In this document: in pieces, positions 1 through 7,289 of the stretch
Layout of the letters: every line of letters starts with the position of its first letter
How positions within the stretch are numbered: the stretch's first letter is position 1
From: Planctomycetota bacterium
GTDB lineage: Bacteria > Planctomycetota > Planctomycetia > Gemmatales > Gemmataceae
NCBI GenBank assembly: GCA_016177925.1
Contig: JACOUH010000226.1
Coordinates: forward strand, 1-36,857
Direction: 5' to 3'
DNA: 36,857 nucleotides
Made by a program: the position numbers and the translations under genes
The notes under the pieces: generated by a model
Databases searched by the model: none
The model's input: only the letters and a program-made list of their open reading frames with translations
Told to the model about the DNA's origin: nothing

Positions 1-72
1 ACTTCTCCTGGGGCGAAGAGAGGTCAATCTAGGCCCAGCCGATACAACCGTCATTACTTCTGGCGTCGTCCA

Positions 73-1686
73 CTAGGGCCGTTTCCTGTCCCGTTGGTCG
101 ATGCGTTGCAGGGCCGCGCGAGCCTGTCTGGTGAGGCGGGCCTCGAGGGCCCCTTTCGCCAGCCCCTCCAGCAGTTTCCTCGCTTCCGGCGTACACGCCT
201 GCTCGAGCACCTCGACCGCACGCATCATTCGCAACGACTCCGGCCCGGAAAGCGGAACCGTCAGCCGGCGCAGTACCACGCTGATCCGCAACTTCAGGTC
301 CGCCGACGACGTCGTCTTCAGGGCCTGGCGCAGGGCCGGCTCCGCCCCGTCACCCAGTTTCTCCAGCTCCTGCGCCGCGCCCTGCCAGACCTTGAACTTG
401 TCGCTGTCGAGGTCGGCGATCAGCCGCTCGATCTTCTTCACATCGACCGCGACCGCCGGCTGCAGTTTCTCCTTCAACAGCGGGACGGCGACGTTGGGCT
501 GGCCGCCCAGCGACAGGACGGCCTGATACGCCTTCGCGGCGTCCTTGTCTGCCAGTGCCTCCCACAGTTTCTCCGCCCCCTTCGCTGTGAGGGCCTCTTT
601 CGGCCTGGCTAGCTCGTCGAGCTTCCAGACGCGGACCTCCCCCAAAGTCTTGGACGTGAAGCCGCCGCAACTGACCAGCGACCGTCCGCCCGGGGCGAAC
701 CGCACGCACTCGACCCACTCCTTATGCCCCTCCAGGTTCGCTCGCCGCTGTCCGCTGCACACCTCGAACAGCTGCACCTCGCCGTACTGCGCCAGGTCTC
801 CTCCGCCCGTAGCGAGTGTCGCTCCGTCGAGCGAGAAATCCACCCACAGAACGTGTCCCTTATTCCCGGTGAGCTTCGTCAACTCCTTCCCTGAGTCCGC
901 GTCCCACAGCTTAATCTCACCCGGCGGCGGCTGCTGCCCTCCTGGCCGATCGCACGTCGCCAGGAGCTTGCCGTCGGGCGAGAAAGCGACGCACTGCGTC
1001 CCCCGTGCGTGCGCCTCAATGGTCCGCTGCAACTTGAACGTTGCGGCGTCCCAGAAGCGCACCGTACCATCGAAGCCAGCGGTGGCGAAGGTCTTCCCGT
1101 CCGGCGCGTAGACCGCCATCCGCACGGCCTGCTTGTGCTCCGCCAGCGTCGCCTTCTCCTTGCCGGTCGCCACGTCCCAGACCTTTACGGTCCCGTCCCA
1201 GGACGTCGAGAGCAGCAGCTTGCCGTCGGGCGAGAAGGTGACGCCGAACACCAGGCCCTTGTGCCCGTTCAGGGTTGCCGTTTCCTTGCCCGTCGCCAGG
1301 TCCCACAGCTTGACCTCCCCCGGCACCAGCGGCTGAGCGTACTCGCCGGTGCAGGACGCGAGCAACTTGCCGTCGGGCGAAAAGGCCCCCGTCCAGACGC
1401 GTGCCCCGTGCCCGCTCAGTACGACGCGCTTCTTGCCCGACGGCCAATCGTGGACACTGACCGATTTCTCCTCACGAGCCAGCGCGACCTGCTTGCCATC
1501 CGTCGAGAAAGTGACCGAGAAGAAGATGCCCTTGGGCGGCGGGTCGAAGTCTGGTTGCTGCAGGAAGGGCGCGTCTGCAGCCCGGGCCGGTCCGGGGGAG
1601 ATGAGGACGCAAGCGGTTAGCGCCGCCAGCCAGGGCAGGGCCCGACGGCACCGATACAGCGGCAGGCGGTCGTTCGGGAGTATCAT
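73..1686 (-). CDS. Secreted WD40 beta-propeller protein with C-terminal helical domain
   Basis: Predicted exported scaffold protein of 537 residues; no enzymatic role is visible. Residues 1-36 form a signal peptide: basic YRCRR, a hydrophobic stretch, then an ARA-A cleavage site. From about 55 to 370 there are six or seven WD40 blades with repeated FSPDGKLLA and VKLWDLATGKE motifs. The last 160 residues are a helical region (LWEALADKDAAKAYQAVL, later RAVEVLEQACTPEARKLLE) that I associate with planctomycete WD40 and sigma-factor proteins. The frame stays open upstream to 1980, but the ATG at 1686 is preferred: it has an AGAGGG-like ribosome site and puts the signal peptide at the N-terminus. 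An alternative ATG at 1734 adds 16 residues. The binding partner is unknown. Confidence 0.85.
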   Translation of the reverse strand: MILPNDRLPLYRCRRALPWLAALTACVLISPGPARAADAPFLQQPDFDPPPKGIFFSVTFSTDGKQVALAREEKSVSVHDWPSGKKRVVLSGHGARVWTGAFSPDGKLLASCTGEYAQPLVPGEVKLWDLATGKETATLNGHKGLVFGVTFSPDGKLLLSTSWDGTVKVWDVATGKEKATLAEHKQAVRMAVYAPDGKTFATAGFDGTVRFWDAATFKLQRTIEAHARGTQCVAFSPDGKLLATCDRPGGQQPPPGEIKLWDADSGKELTKLTGNKGHVLWVDFSLDGATLATGGGDLAQYGEVQLFEVCSGQRRANLEGHKEWVECVRFAPGGRSLVSCGGFTSKTLGEVRVWKLDELARPKEALTAKGAEKLWEALADKDAAKAYQAVLSLGGQPNVAVPLLKEKLQPAVAVDVKKIERLIADLDSDKFKVWQGAAQELEKLGDGAEPALRQALKTTSSADLKLRISVVLRRLTVPLSGPESLRMMRAVEVLEQACTPEARKLLEGLAKGALEARLTRQARAALQRIDQRDRKRP

Positions 1687-1935
1687 CGCGTTGTGCCCTC
1701 TGCGGAGGCGGTGAAGAGCGAGCGGGAAGCGCATTCTGGCACGACCCTGCGGGAAGCGTGCGCCATGCAGGTCATTGTCCCGCTCGGGGGACGCGCGGCA
1801 AGTCTGGAAGCCAGCGCCGCCGACCGTTCGCCGACCTGGACCGACTGCTCGCCGAACTGCGGCGGCTGGTCTGACGGGGAAGACACGGCAGCGGTCATCT
1901 GGTAGAGTGATCGCAGTAGTGTAGGAGGAAATGTC

Positions 1936-2253
1936 ATGAGTTCGCAGACGATCACTGCTCCGAATCCCGTTGTCTCGCAAGAGGTTCTCGCCTTTGCCGA
2001 GGAACAGGGCGTTTCCAAGCTCTTACCCCAGTTCATTGAGCTGGCCAGACAGGTTTTTCCGATGGCAACGAAGTTCGACGTCTTCGTGGAGGATGACCCG
2101 GAAATCCCCGACCGTTACATCGTCCTTGAGCTGCGCATGCGACTCACGTTGCCGGAAGTGAGAGCCGCTCGAGACAAGTGGAGCGAGGGATTCTTTCGCA
2201 TCTATCCCTACCCGCGCACCTGTGTGTTCCGTCTCTCCTTGGATTTGCAGTAA
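1936..2253 (+). CDS. Small acidic protein, first gene of HEPN pair, copy 1
   Basis: Unrecognised protein of 105 residues. It has a strong ribosome site (AGGAGG at 1923-1928) and its stop overlaps the next ATG (TAATG), so it is translationally coupled to the HEPN gene. It is roughly half identical to the protein at 2890; shared motifs are VLAFAEEQGV near residue 19, EDDPEIPD near 53, and a closing TC.FRL. There is no signal peptide or membrane segment. I see no clear nucleotidyltransferase motif, so this is not an obvious MNT partner, although the arrangement resembles MNT/HEPN toxin-antitoxin pairs. A role as partner or antidote of the HEPN protein is inference from position only. Confidence 0.7.
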   Translation: MSSQTITAPNPVVSQEVLAFAEEQGVSKLLPQFIELARQVFPMATKFDVFVEDDPEIPDRYIVLELRMRLTLPEVRAARDKWSEGFFRIYPYPRTCVFRLSLDLQ

Positions 2254-2685
2254 TGGACTTCCGCGACTATCTCGCTCTGGCGGACACGCTCGCCAACGGC
2301 ACGACGGAGGCGGACTGGCGCTCCGGGATCAGCCGGGCATACTATGCCGCCTTCCATGTCGCCCGCCTTCTGTTGGCAAGCCTGGGCTTTCGCGTGCCTC
2401 GTGCCGATCGGGCTCATCCATACCTCGTGGCTGCGGCTGTCGAACGCGGGCGATGCCGCGGTGAGAAAGGGGGGTGAGGACCTGGGTGACTTGCGAAGGG
2501 ATCGGAACAAGGCGGATTATGACGAGCGTGCCACCCTGTCGCAAGTAACAGCCCTCGACGACGTCGACCAGGCAGAACAGATCATCAACGCCCTCGATGC
2601 CGCGGCCATCGAGCCGGTGCGCTCGCAGATCACCGCCGCCATGCGTGACTACGAACGCGACGTCCTGAAGGACGTGACCTGGTAA
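2253..2685 (+). pseudogene. HEPN-domain (UPF0332-like) gene, copy 1, frameshifted
   Basis: The ATG overlaps the stop of the upstream gene. The first 58 or so codons (MDFRDYLALADTLANG, SRAYYAAFHVARLLLASLGF) match the intact copy at 3213, but the frame then runs into a TGA at 2477. The rest (WLRLSNAGDAAV, RNKADYD, IINALDAAAIEPV) continues in the next frame to the TAA at 2683-2685. Aligning the copies places one extra base at about 2427, in tac-ctc-g-tgg against tac-gtc-tgg of copy 2. The 3' end is almost base-identical to copy 2 although the body is not. Either a real pseudogene or a single-base sequence error; a single-base check would decide. Confidence 0.8.
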
Positions 2686-2889
2686 CCTCCGCCTCCCTGA
2701 CAACCAGGCTTGCCTGCCGGCTTTTCGGCGAATCTGACAGGGGATGATCAACGACACCCCAGCCCGGTTGCGCTCGTGACAATCTGTACGCCGCCGACTA
2801 CTCGCCGAACTGTGGCTGTTGGTCTGACGGGGAAGACACAGCGGCGGTCATCGGGTAGAGTGAGGGTAGTATTGGCAGGAGGAAATGTC

Positions 2890-3213
2890 ATGAGTTCACC
2901 GACGTCCACCGCCCCGGTCCCCGTCATTCCGCCCGACGTGCTGGCCTTTGCGGAAGAGCAAGGGGTTGCCGCCTACATCCCTCAACTCATAGACTGGGTA
3001 AGAGAACTTCTCCCCGCCGCGACCCGCCTTATCCTTCTTCTTGAAGACGACCCGGAAATCCCCGATGACTGGCACATCCTCTTTGAGGTCGATGCGCCGG
3101 TCGACGTTTCGGGGTATGTGGCCGCTCACCAGCGGTGGAACGAGGGACTGTCCCGACTTTGTCCCGCTCCGTTGACCTGCACGTTTCGGCTTCACATCAA
3201 CCCGGTGGGCTGA
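2890..3213 (+). CDS. Small acidic protein, first gene of HEPN pair, copy 2
   Basis: Paralogue (107 residues) of the protein at 1936 with the same AGGAGG ribosome site and leader sequence. It begins MSSPTSTAPVPVIPPDVLAF and keeps EDDPEIPD. Its stop overlaps the ATG of the HEPN gene (TGATGG), so coupling is preserved. An upstream in-frame extension exists but lies inside the duplicated leader and has no ribosome site, so the ATG at 2890 is chosen. Function unknown; it probably acts with the HEPN protein encoded next to it. Confidence 0.72.
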   Translation: MSSPTSTAPVPVIPPDVLAFAEEQGVAAYIPQLIDWVRELLPAATRLILLLEDDPEIPDDWHILFEVDAPVDVSGYVAAHQRWNEGLSRLCPAPLTCTFRLHINPVG

Positions 3214-3659
3214 TGGATTTTCGCGATTACCTAGCACTGGCATTCACCCTGGCGAACGGCAGCACGGAGGCCGAATGGCGATCGGGCACGAGTCGGGCCT
3301 ATTATGCGGCGTTTCACGTTGCCAGGCAGTTGCTTGCGGATCTCGGCTTCCTCGTTCCCCGCGTCGATCGGTCCCACGGCTACGTCTGGATTCGGCTGGC
3401 GAACTCGGGTGAGGCCACGGTAAACAACGCAGGGAATGACCTGAACGCCCTGCGTGGGCACCGCAACCGGGCCGACTACGATCCTCACCGCACCCTCGTC
3501 CAGGTGCTCGCCCTCGGGAATGTCCAGCTTGCCCGCGGGATCATCAACGCCCTTGATGCCGCGGCCATCGAGCCGGTGCGCTCGCAGATCACCGCCGCCA
3601 TGCGTGACTACGAACGCGACGTCCTGAAGGACGTGACCTGGCAACCTCCGCCTCCCTGA
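3213..3659 (+). CDS. HEPN-domain (UPF0332-like) protein, copy 2, intact
   Basis: Helical HEPN-family protein of 148 residues. The family hallmark SRAYYAAFHVA lies near residue 30, and the second conserved helix carries LRGHRNRADYD near residue 90. HEPN proteins are often RNases or regulators paired with a small partner, acting in toxin-antitoxin or defence roles. Here the canonical R-x4-6-H site is only loosely present (RADYDPH), and the frameshifted copy 1 has R in place of that H, so nuclease activity is uncertain. Start chosen at the ATG overlapping the stop of the upstream gene. The last 26 residues before the copy 1 stop position are identical in both copies, and a short PPPP tail follows in this copy. 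Confidence 0.75.
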   Translation: MDFRDYLALAFTLANGSTEAEWRSGTSRAYYAAFHVARQLLADLGFLVPRVDRSHGYVWIRLANSGEATVNNAGNDLNALRGHRNRADYDPHRTLVQVLALGNVQLARGIINALDAAAIEPVRSQITAAMRDYERDVLKDVTWQPPPP

Positions 3660-3737
3660 CAACCAGGCTTGCCTGCCGGCGTCGTTTCGGCGAATCTGAC
3701 AGAGGATGATCAACGACACCCCAGCCCGGTTGCGCCC

Positions 3738-5861
3738 GTGACCACCGACAACAACCCCGCGACTTCCGACCCGCTCCGGCAGGGCCTCGACTCTCTCGGC
3801 GTCTCGCCGGCGCGCCTCGAACTGCTCCAGCGCCTCGGCCTGGAGACGGTCGGCGACCTGCTCTTCCACTTTCCGCGCGCCTACGAGGACCTTACCGAGG
3901 TCCGCCGCATCGCCGAGCTGACCGAGGGCGACCTGCTCACCGTGCAGGGGGAGGTCGTCGAGATCGACGGCCGCGAACTGCTCAAGGGCGGCTGCGTCGT
4001 CAGCGTCGTGCTGTCCGACGATGGGCGGCACTGCCTCGAGGGCCTCTGGTTCAACCAGCCGCATGCCGCCGCCCGCTTCCGCATGGGCCAGCGCCTTGCC
4101 TTCAGCGGCAAGCCGAAGTGGTTCCGCGACTACCGCCGCAACCGCGAATACTGGCAGATGACCTGCCCGCGCGTGCAACCCCTCGACGGCATTGCCGCGG
4201 CAGACGGCGGCATCGTCCCCGTCTATCCGCTGACGGAGAACCTCCGCGTCGACCAGCTTCGTCCCGTCATCAAGACCGCCCTGGTCCGCCATGCCGCGGA
4301 CGTCCCCGAACCGTTGCCCGCGTCGCTGCGCCTGAAGCACAACTTCCTCGACGCGCCCGGTGCCCTGCACGAGATCCACTTCCCGGCCGACCTGCCCGGC
4401 GCCGAACAGGCCCGTCGCCGTTTCGTCTACGAGGAATTGCTGCTCCTTCAGCTCGCCCTCGCCCTGCGTCGCCGCGAGGTCCGCGACCGCCAGCAGGCGC
4501 CGCTGCTGCCGTGCAGTCCCGCCATCGACGAGCACATCCGCCGGCTGCTGCCGTTCCGGCTGACCCAGGACCAGGACCGGGCAGTCGCCGGCGTCTGCCG
4601 CGACCTGGCGCAGAGCCGGCCGATGCAGCGACTCGTCCAGGCCGATGTCGGCGCCGGCAAGACGGCGGTGGCCGTCTATGCCCTGCTGGTCGCCGTCGCC
4701 AACAAGCATCAGGCAGCGCTGATGGCGCCGACCGAGGTCCTCGCCGCCCAGCACGCCCGCACCCTTGACGGCTACCTCGCCCGCAGCCGCGTCCGTCGCC
4801 TGCTGCTGACCGGCGGACTGCCCGAGAAGGAACGCCGGCGTGCGCTGGAGCAGATCGCCGCGGGCGAAATCGACCTCGTCGTCGGCACGCAGGCGCTGGT
4901 GCAGTCGGACGTTCGCTTCGCCCGGCTGGGGCTGGTAGTCATCGACGAACAGCACAAGTTCGGCGTCAATCAGCGGGCTCGCATGCGCTGGGGCGGGGTG
5001 CAGGGCCAAGCGCTCGACCCACACTATCTCGTCATGACTGCCACCCCGATTCCGCGCACCATCGCCCTGACTGTCTTCGGCGACCTCGACGTCTCGTTGA
5101 TCAAGCAGCTGCCACCGGGGCGCCAGCCAGTGCGCACACGCTGGGTGCGCACCGGCCAGCGGGAGGAGGTCCACGAGCGCGTCCGCGCTGGCCTGCGCCA
5201 GGGACGGCAGGCGTATGTCGTCTGTCCGCTCGTGGAGGAATCGGAGCGTTTGAATCTGAAATCCGCGGCCCAGGTGCAGGCGGAGCTGGAAGCGGGGCCG
5301 TTCCGCGGCTTCCGCGTGGGTCTGCTGCACGGCCGGCTCGAAGACCAGGCCAAGGACGCCGTCATGGAGGCCTTCCGCACCCGACAGCTCGACCTCCTGG
5401 TGGCGACCTCGGTGGTCGAGGTTGGTATCGACATCGCCAACGCAACGCTGATGGTCATCGAGGACGCCGACCGCTTCGGCCTGTCGCAGTTGCACCAGCT
5501 GCGGGGCCGCGTCAGCCGGGGCGCCGTCGCGGGAGAGTGCTACCTGTTCGCCGATCCGCAGACGGAGGAGGGGGAGAAGCGGCTGCGCACCTTCGTCCGC
5601 ACCACCGATGGTTTCACGCTCGCCGAGGAGGACGCCCGGCTGCGCGGCCCGGGCGAGTTCTTCGGCACGCGGCAGCACGGCATCGGCGACCTGCGTTTCG
5701 CCGACCTGTCGCGCGACACCGCCCTGCTGCACCTCGCCCGCAAGGACGCCTTCGCGCTGGTGACGCAGGACGCAACGCTGTCGCGTCCCGAGCACGCTGC
5801 GTTGAGGCATGCCGTCCTGGCTCGTTACGGCCGCACCCTCTCCCTCGCCGCCATCGGCTGA
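3738..5861 (+). CDS. recG: ATP-dependent DNA helicase RecG
   Basis: Branch-migrating helicase that reverses stalled forks and processes Holliday-like junctions. About 707 residues, normal for the family. The N-terminal wedge/OB region starts at PLRQGLDSLGVSPARL and includes VGDLLFHFPRAYEDL. The helicase core has Walker A DVGAGKTAV (K308), Walker B/DEQH at 403-406 (VVIDEQHKFGVNQR), motif III MTATPIPRT, and C-terminal motifs VATSVVEVGID and QLRGRVSRG. The GTG at 3738 is taken as start because everything upstream lies inside the tandem repeat. There is no good ribosome site next to it, but a 12-codon ORF (3706-3741) overlaps it as GTGA and could couple translation. Confidence 0.95.
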   Translation: MTTDNNPATSDPLRQGLDSLGVSPARLELLQRLGLETVGDLLFHFPRAYEDLTEVRRIAELTEGDLLTVQGEVVEIDGRELLKGGCVVSVVLSDDGRHCLEGLWFNQPHAAARFRMGQRLAFSGKPKWFRDYRRNREYWQMTCPRVQPLDGIAAADGGIVPVYPLTENLRVDQLRPVIKTALVRHAADVPEPLPASLRLKHNFLDAPGALHEIHFPADLPGAEQARRRFVYEELLLLQLALALRRREVRDRQQAPLLPCSPAIDEHIRRLLPFRLTQDQDRAVAGVCRDLAQSRPMQRLVQADVGAGKTAVAVYALLVAVANKHQAALMAPTEVLAAQHARTLDGYLARSRVRRLLLTGGLPEKERRRALEQIAAGEIDLVVGTQALVQSDVRFARLGLVVIDEQHKFGVNQRARMRWGGVQGQALDPHYLVMTATPIPRTIALTVFGDLDVSLIKQLPPGRQPVRTRWVRTGQREEVHERVRAGLRQGRQAYVVCPLVEESERLNLKSAAQVQAELEAGPFRGFRVGLLHGRLEDQAKDAVMEAFRTRQLDLLVATSVVEVGIDIANATLMVIEDADRFGLSQLHQLRGRVSRGAVAGECYLFADPQTEEGEKRLRTFVRTTDGFTLAEEDARLRGPGEFFGTRQHGIGDLRFADLSRDTALLHLARKDAFALVTQDATLSRPEHAALRHAVLARYGRTLSLAAIG

Positions 5862-5882
5862 GTCCGCGACCCCGAAGAAGAG

Positions 5883-6139
5883 GGCAACCACAAAAGACAC
5901 GAAACACACGAAAAAAAGACAAAAGAAGAGAGAAAAAGGAATAAACAACGCAGGGGAAGACAACCTCTAACCGGCGGGATGGGATCGTTCCTGGACGCGT
6001 CGCCGTTGGCCCGTAGGATGATTGGGAGTCAAGGTTTGCCGGAGTAGGAGAGTTTGGCTCGGAACCCTTGTCCACCCGCGCCCTTTCCTTCTCTCTCTTC
6101 TGTCTTTTTTTCGTGTATTTCGTGTATTTCGTGGTTGCC
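5883..6139. repeat. Inverted repeat pair (53-57 nt arms) between recG and epimerase
   Basis: The left arm at 5883-5939 (ggcaaccacaaaagacac, then purine-rich) and the right arm at 6087-6139 (ending tttcgtggttgcc) are imperfect reverse complements around about 147 nt of unrelated sequence. Each arm contains iterated CACGAAA/TTTCGTG units. Such repeats are, in my experience, dispersed in planctomycete and verrucomicrobial genomes. The right arm ends 18 nt before the epimerase ATG. No ORF is supported inside. Confidence 0.75.
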
Positions 6140-6156
6140 TTCTTCTGCATTCTCTT

Positions 6157-6912
6157 ATGTCTGAACTGTGTCTGGTGACGGGTGGGGCGGGGTTCATCGG
6201 CTCGCACCTGGTTGAAGCGCTCGCGGCGGCGGGACGGCGCGTTCGCGTCCTCGACGACTTCAGCACCGGGGTGCGTCAGAACCTTGCTGACGTGCGGCCG
6301 GCGCCGGAAGTCGTCGACGGCGACCTCGCCGACGCCGCGGCCGTCGATGCCGCCGTGCGGGGAGCCGGCCTCGTCTTCCACCTTGGCGCGATCGCCTCGG
6401 TCCAGCGCGGCATCGAGGAGCCCGCCCGCATGCATGCCGTCTGCGCCACGGGCACGCTTCACGTCCTCGACGCGGCTCGCCGTTACGGCGTCCGCCGCGT
6501 TGTCTACGCCGCCAGCGCCAGCGCCTACGGCATCCCCGCTGGCGACGTTCAGTACGAAGACGATCCCGTCTGTCCGCTATCGACCTACGCGGCGGCCAAG
6601 CTGGCCGGCGAGATGTACTGCCAGGCCTTCACAGCCACGCACGGGCTGGAGACAGTGCGGCTGCGGTTCTTCAACATCTTCGGCCCGCGCCAGCGCGCCG
6701 ATAGCCCCTACTCCGGCGTGATCGCCCTATTCGCGGCGGCGATGGCGGCCGGTCGCGCCCCCACCGTCTTCGGCGACGGCCGACAGTCCCGCGATTTCAC
6801 CGACGGGGCGGACATCCGCCGTGCCCGCCGCGACCTTGGCTACGACCCGTCGGTCGACTTTGAAGAGGGACTCGCCCGCGTTCTCTGCTGGTACGGACAG
6901 GCGCCGGCCTGA
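6157..6912 (+). CDS. NAD-dependent sugar-nucleotide epimerase, internally shortened
   Basis: Extended short-chain dehydrogenase of the UDP-glucose 4-epimerase type. It has the Rossmann glycine motif GGAGFIG (9-15), the SASAYG substrate serine region, catalytic Y144 and K148 (YAAAKLAGE), and RLRFFNIFGPRQ. It has only 251 residues where relatives have about 310-330. The sequence passes directly from RDFTDG (212-217) to ADIRRARRDLGYDP; the family normally has about 60-70 residues between RDF(T/V)YV.D and the A.I..A...LGY tail. The missing segment forms part of the substrate domain, so activity is doubtful. The reading frame is preserved. Start ATG is at 6157; upstream frame extension lies in the inverted repeat. 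Surface polysaccharide synthesis would be the expected role. Confidence 0.85.
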   Translation: MSELCLVTGGAGFIGSHLVEALAAAGRRVRVLDDFSTGVRQNLADVRPAPEVVDGDLADAAAVDAAVRGAGLVFHLGAIASVQRGIEEPARMHAVCATGTLHVLDAARRYGVRRVVYAASASAYGIPAGDVQYEDDPVCPLSTYAAAKLAGEMYCQAFTATHGLETVRLRFFNIFGPRQRADSPYSGVIALFAAAMAAGRAPTVFGDGRQSRDFTDGADIRRARRDLGYDPSVDFEEGLARVLCWYGQAPA

Positions 6913-6916
6913 TACG

Positions 6917-7289
6917 ATGGATCAGCCAACAACTCAACTGCCGACTTTCCGAGCGCGGCTGACCGAGGCAGGTCTTGCCGTCGAGGATTCGGCTGCGCTG
7001 TGTGCGGAGTACACGCGGACGCCCGATTGGTCTGAAGTCCGGAGACGGGCACTCGAAGAGAACCTGCTGGACAAGGGCAGCGCGGCTCGCATCACCAAAC
7101 TGCTGCGGGCGGTGGAGCGGCGGGTCCTGCACGCGCTACCTCCCCTCTCCTGCCCGGGGTTGCTGTCGCGGTTTCTCGCCTCGCAGCGGGTCGCCGACGC
7201 CGCCAAGACGCAGCTGCTCTTTGTGCTGGCGGCACGGGAAGATGTCGCCCTGGCCGAGGCATACCAGCGGCTCATCTGCGGGCTCCTCA
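6917..7289 (+). pseudogene. brxA: 5' fragment of brxA (DUF1819, BREX)
   Basis: Starts 4 nt after the epimerase stop. About 123 residues resemble the N-terminal part of BrxA/DUF1819, a small DNA-binding helical protein that opens type 1 BREX operons. The best-matching block is YTRTPDWSEVRRRALEENLL followed by SAARITKLLRAVERRV, the pattern Y..GDW..V...V.ENNLL...S..R...E...R. Family members are about 200 residues. Here homology stops at LICGLL, exactly where the convergent DruA-like gene ends (its stop is 7287-7289). The frame remains open to 7468, but that tail is antisense to the neighbouring gene and looks random. Identification rests on remembered family patterns; a profile search would settle it. 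Confidence 0.68.

Larger units (their letters stand above)
1841..2780. repeat. Tandem duplication, copy 1 (small gene + HEPN pseudogene)
   Basis: First copy of a unit of about 950 bp; the second is at 2794-3742. Conserved blocks are the leader (gccgaactg, then gacggggaagacac, then the AGGAGG ribosome site and start of the first gene) and a nearly identical 3' block of about 190 bp (2583-2779 against 3541-3740). The bodies of the genes are clearly more diverged than these ends. The left edge carries what reads as the last 14 codons of an older gene (ending AELRRLV then stop). Confidence 0.8.
2794..3742. repeat. Tandem duplication, copy 2 (small gene + intact HEPN gene)
   Basis: Second copy of the unit at 1841-2780, offset about 953-958 bp. 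Its right edge falls on the GTG start codon of recG: copy 1 ends with the same cccggttgcgc.cgtgac sequence and then leaves the homology. Copy 1 therefore carries a duplicate of the recG start region that leads nowhere. Confidence 0.8.

Noticed and set aside
3706-3741. 11-codon ORF (MINDTPARLRP) overlapping the recG GTG as GTGA; also present in the duplicated copy at 2744-2779
   Set aside because: Could be a leader or coupling peptide, but the ribosome-site-like AGAGG touches the ATG, and conservation in the other copy is explained by the recent duplication.
3231-5963. 910-codon open frame on the minus strand opposite recG and the HEPN gene
   Set aside because: It is the antisense shadow of recG, whose helicase motifs are unambiguous; long antisense frames are expected at this GC content.
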